A stretch of DNA of 64,000 nt, taken from Micropterix aruncella. Taxonomy: Eukaryota > Arthropoda > Insecta > Lepidoptera > Micropterigidae. How positions within the stretch are numbered: position 1 is the first letter of the stretch; each line of letters begins with the position of its first letter. Both the position numbers and the translations under genes were made by a program. The stretch covers positions 62,001-126,000 of the forward strand of contig CALYMY010000056.1 in the NCBI GenBank assembly GCA_944548615.1. The letters run 5' to 3'. Below, in pieces: positions 61,047 through 64,000 of this stretch. The notes below the pieces were generated by a model. That model had not been told where the DNA came from and did no database searches. It saw only the letters and a program-made list of their open reading frames with translations.

Positions 61047-62913
61047 TTTCGAAAAATGTGATTTTTTCATAACAATTTCTATGTTCAAAATGAAAGTTTA
61101 TATAAAAAAATTCAAAATGTCAAAATTTCGAAAATGCCATTTCGTAGAGATTTCAAAGGCCTTCGTTCTGTCCGAACACCGTAACGCGTTAGGTTTACTC
61201 TATCTCGATTTATTTCGAAAAATGTGATTTTTTCATAATAATTTCCAAGTTCAAAATGAAAGTTTATATAAAAATTTTCAAAATATCAAAATTTCAAAAA
61301 TGCCATTTTGTAGAGCTTAAGCGGGGTGTCGATCTCGCCAAAGACCGCAACGCGGTAGGTTTACTCTATCTCGATTTATTTCGAAAAATGTGATTTTTTC
61401 ATAACAATTTCTATGTTCAAAATGAAAGTTTATATAAAATTTTTCAAAATGTCAAAATTTCGAAAATGCCATTTTGTAGAGATTACCAAGGTCGTCGTTC
61501 TGTCCGAACGCCGTAACGCTATAGGTTTACTCTATCACGATCTTTTTCGAAAAATGTGATTTTTTCATAACAATTTCTATGTTTAAAATGAAATTTTATA
61601 TAAAATTTTTCAAAATGTCAAAATTTCGAAAATGCCATTTTGTAGAGATTACCAAGGCCGTCGTTCTGTCCGAACGCCGTAACGCTATAGGTTTACTCTA
61701 TCACGATCTTTTTCGAAAAATGTGATTTTTTCATAATAATTTCTATGTTTAAAATGAAATTTTATATAAAATTTTTCAAAATGTCAAAATTTCAAAAATG
61801 CCATTTTGTAGAGCTTAAGCGGGGTGTCGATCTAGCCAAAGACCGCAACGCGGTAGGTTTACTCTATCACGGTCTTTTTCGAAAAATGTCATTTATTCAT
61901 AACAATTTCTATGTTCAAAATGAAAGTTTATATAAAAAATTTCAAAATGTCAAAATTTCGAAAATGCCATTTCGTAGAGATTACCAAGGCCGTGGTTCTG
62001 TCCGAACGCCGTAACGCTATAGGTTTACTCTATCACGATCTTTTTCGAAAAATGTGATTTTTTCATTATAATTTCTATGTTTAAAATGAAATTTTATATA
62101 AAATTTTTCAAAATGTCAAAATTTCAAAAATGCCATTTTGTAGAGCTTAAGCGGGGTGTCGATCTCGCCAAAGACCGCAACGCGGTAGGTTTACTCTATC
62201 TCGATTTATTTCGAAAAATGTGATTTTTTCATAACAATTTCTATGTTCAAAATGAAAGTTTATATAAAAAATTTCAAAATGTCAAAATTTCGAAAATGCC
62301 ATTTTGTAGAGATTACCAAGGCCGTCGTTCTGTCCGAACGCCGTAACCCTATAGGTTTACTCTATCACGATCTTTTTCGAAAAATGTGATTTTTTCATAA
62401 CAATTTCTATGTTTAAAATGAAATTTTATATAAAATTTTTCAAAATGTCAAAATTTCGAAAATGCCATTTTGTAGAGATTACCAAGGCCGTCGTTCTGTC
62501 CGAACGCCGTAACCCTATAGGTTTACTCTATCACGATCTTTTTCGAAAAATATGATTTTTTCATAATAATTTCTATGTTTAAAATGAAATTTTATATAAA
62601 ATTTTTCAAAAAGTCAAAATTTCAAAAATGCCATTTTGTAGAGCTTAAGCGGGGTGTCGATCTCGCCAAAGACCGCAACGCGGTAGGTTTACTCTATCTC
62701 GTTCTTTTGTGAAAAATGTGATTTTTTCATAACAATTTCTATGTTCAAAATGAAAGTTTATATAAAAAATTTCAAAATGTCAAAATTTCGAAAATGCCAT
62801 TTCGTAGAGATTTCAAAGGCCTTCGTTATGCCCAAACACCGTAACGCGTTTTATTTACTCTATCACGGTCTTTTTCGAAAAATGACATTTATTCATAACA
62901 ATTTCTATGTTCA
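61047..62913 (+). repeat. 166-bp satellite array, unit n
   Basis: Eleven monomers plus stub in the reference order. Confidence 0.95.
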
Positions 62914-64000
62914 GGAGTTCCCTCGTCGGGAGCCAACCCTGGGTGCAGCAGCCATGTCATGGTGGAACTTAGTAATTGCCATCATAATGGAATGCCTATA
63001 CCAAATTTCACGTCTCTACGGTTGACCGTTGAGGAGTTCCCTCGTCGGGAGCCAACCCTGGGTGCAGCAGCCATGTCATGGTGGAACTTAGTAATTGCCA
63101 TCATAATGGAATGCCTATACCAAATTTCACGTCTCTACGGTTGACCGTTGAGGAGTTCCCTCGTCGGGAGCCAACCCTGGGTGCAGCAGCGATGTCATGG
63201 TGGAACTTAGAAATTGCCGTCATAATGGAATGCCTATACCAAATTTCACGTCTCTACGGTTGACCGTTGAGGAGTTCCCTCGTCGGGAGCCAACCCTGGG
63301 TGCAGCAGCCATGTCATGGTGGAACTTAGTAATTGCCATCATAATGGAATGCCTATACCAAATTTCACGTCTCTACGGTTGACCGTTGAGGAGTTCCCTC
63401 GTCGGGAGCCAACCCTGGGTGCAGCAGCCATGTCATGGTGGAACTTAGTAATTGCCATCATAATGGAATGCCTATACCAAATTTCACGTCTCTACGGTTG
63501 ACCGTTGAGGAGTTCCCTCGTCGGGAGCCAACCCTGGGTGCAGCAGCCATGTCATGGTGGAACTTAGTAATTGCCATCATAATGGAATGCCTATACCAAA
63601 TTTCACGTCTCTACGGTTGACCGTTGAGGAGTTCCCTCGTCGGGAGCCAACCCTGGGTGCAGCAGCCATGTCATGGTGGAACTTAGTAATTGCCATCATA
63701 ATGGAATGCCTATACCAAATTTCACGTCTCTACGGTTGACCGTTGAGGAGTTCCCTCGTCGGGAGCCAACCCTGGGTGCAGCAGCGATGTCATGGTGGAA
63801 CTTAGAAATTGCCGTCATAATGGAATGCCTATACCAAATTTCACGTCTCTACGGTTGACCGTTGAGGAGTTCCCTCGTCGGGAGCCAACCCTGGGTGCAG
63901 CAGCCATGTCATGGTGGAACTTAGTAATTGCCATCATAATGGAATGCCTATACCAAATTTCACGTCTCTACGGTTGACCGTTGAGGAGTTCCCTCGTCGG
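62914..64000 (+). repeat. 119-bp satellite array, unit n (cut by window end)
   Basis: About 9.1 copies are visible; B copies at 3 and 8. Confidence 0.95.

Larger units (their letters stand above)
52473..64000 (+). repeat. Composite higher-order satellite array, right block (rest of l, m, n)
   Basis: The array resumes exactly where the left block was broken, in the same orientation and phase. Unit l continues to 56295, unit m is 56296-60325 (4,030 bp) and unit n runs from 60326 past the window end. Removing the interruption and one TTAA copy makes unit l exactly 4,030 bp, which shows the interruption is an insertion and not a second independent array. Confidence 0.96.

Noticed and set aside
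1..64000. Assembly artefact (collapsed or duplicated repeat)
   Set aside because: Units carry distinct private changes, array-length differences and one insertion with a target duplication, which a simple duplication error would not create. Exact copy numbers could still be wrong and need spanning long reads.

Overview
This window is almost entirely repetitive eukaryotic DNA. It has no rRNA, no tRNA I can support, no operons and no intact gene. Splice-site-like signals, a TTAA-flanked insertion, a 5'-truncated non-LTR retrotransposon and strong foldback elements point to an animal, most likely an insect. A moth or butterfly is a guess I could not confirm from sequence alone.

Layout. Positions 1-45018 and 52473-64000 form one head-to-tail array of a composite satellite with a canonical period of 4,030 bp. 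Parts of 14 units are visible (named a to n here). Each unit has three parts in fixed order: a 721-bp low-copy spacer, about 11.25 monomers of an AT-rich 166-bp satellite (1,867 bp), and about 12.1 copies of an unrelated 119-bp satellite (1,442 bp). Spacer starts are at 4110, 8140, 12170, 15010, 19040, 23662, 27692, 31722, 35752, 39948, 44808, 56296 and 60326. Most units are 4,030 bp. The exceptions change by whole sub-repeats: unit a has 20 copies of the 119-mer, unit d only 2, unit f 17 (one short by 3 bp), unit j one extra 166-mer and unit k five extra. Units differ by only a few substitutions, so homogenisation is recent.

Inside the unit. The 166-bp array is itself a nested higher-order repeat with a five-monomer (830-bp) register. 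Units i, j and k share a chimeric monomer that records unequal exchange in that register. The spacer holds a conserved minus-strand exon-like block (3' splice acceptor, 40 codons from an ATG, splice donor) and three diverged ~67-bp repeats with CGATA and X-box-like motifs. No long frame crosses either satellite, because 119 and 166 are not multiples of 3.

The interruption. At 45019-52472 a 7,454-bp segment splits the spacer of unit l and is flanked by a clean TTAA duplication. Its ends (CCCC... and ...AGGG) are of the piggyBac type, but no transposase is present and the two termini do not match each other beyond a few bases. It is a mosaic: a ~390-bp inverted repeat, a doubled ~205-bp foldback hairpin, a GC-rich exon-like fragment on the minus strand, a 388-bp element present three times (two copies inside a 953-bp-offset duplication), and a 1,816-bp 5'-truncated non-LTR retrotransposon with a 7-bp target-site duplication and a 3 x 354-bp tandem repeat in its 3' part.

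How it fits together. I see no genes working as a pathway. The window reads as heterochromatic or centromere-like satellite DNA that evolves by unequal exchange, plus one nested transposon landing site. All calls come from reading the sequence by eye; no database search was possible.
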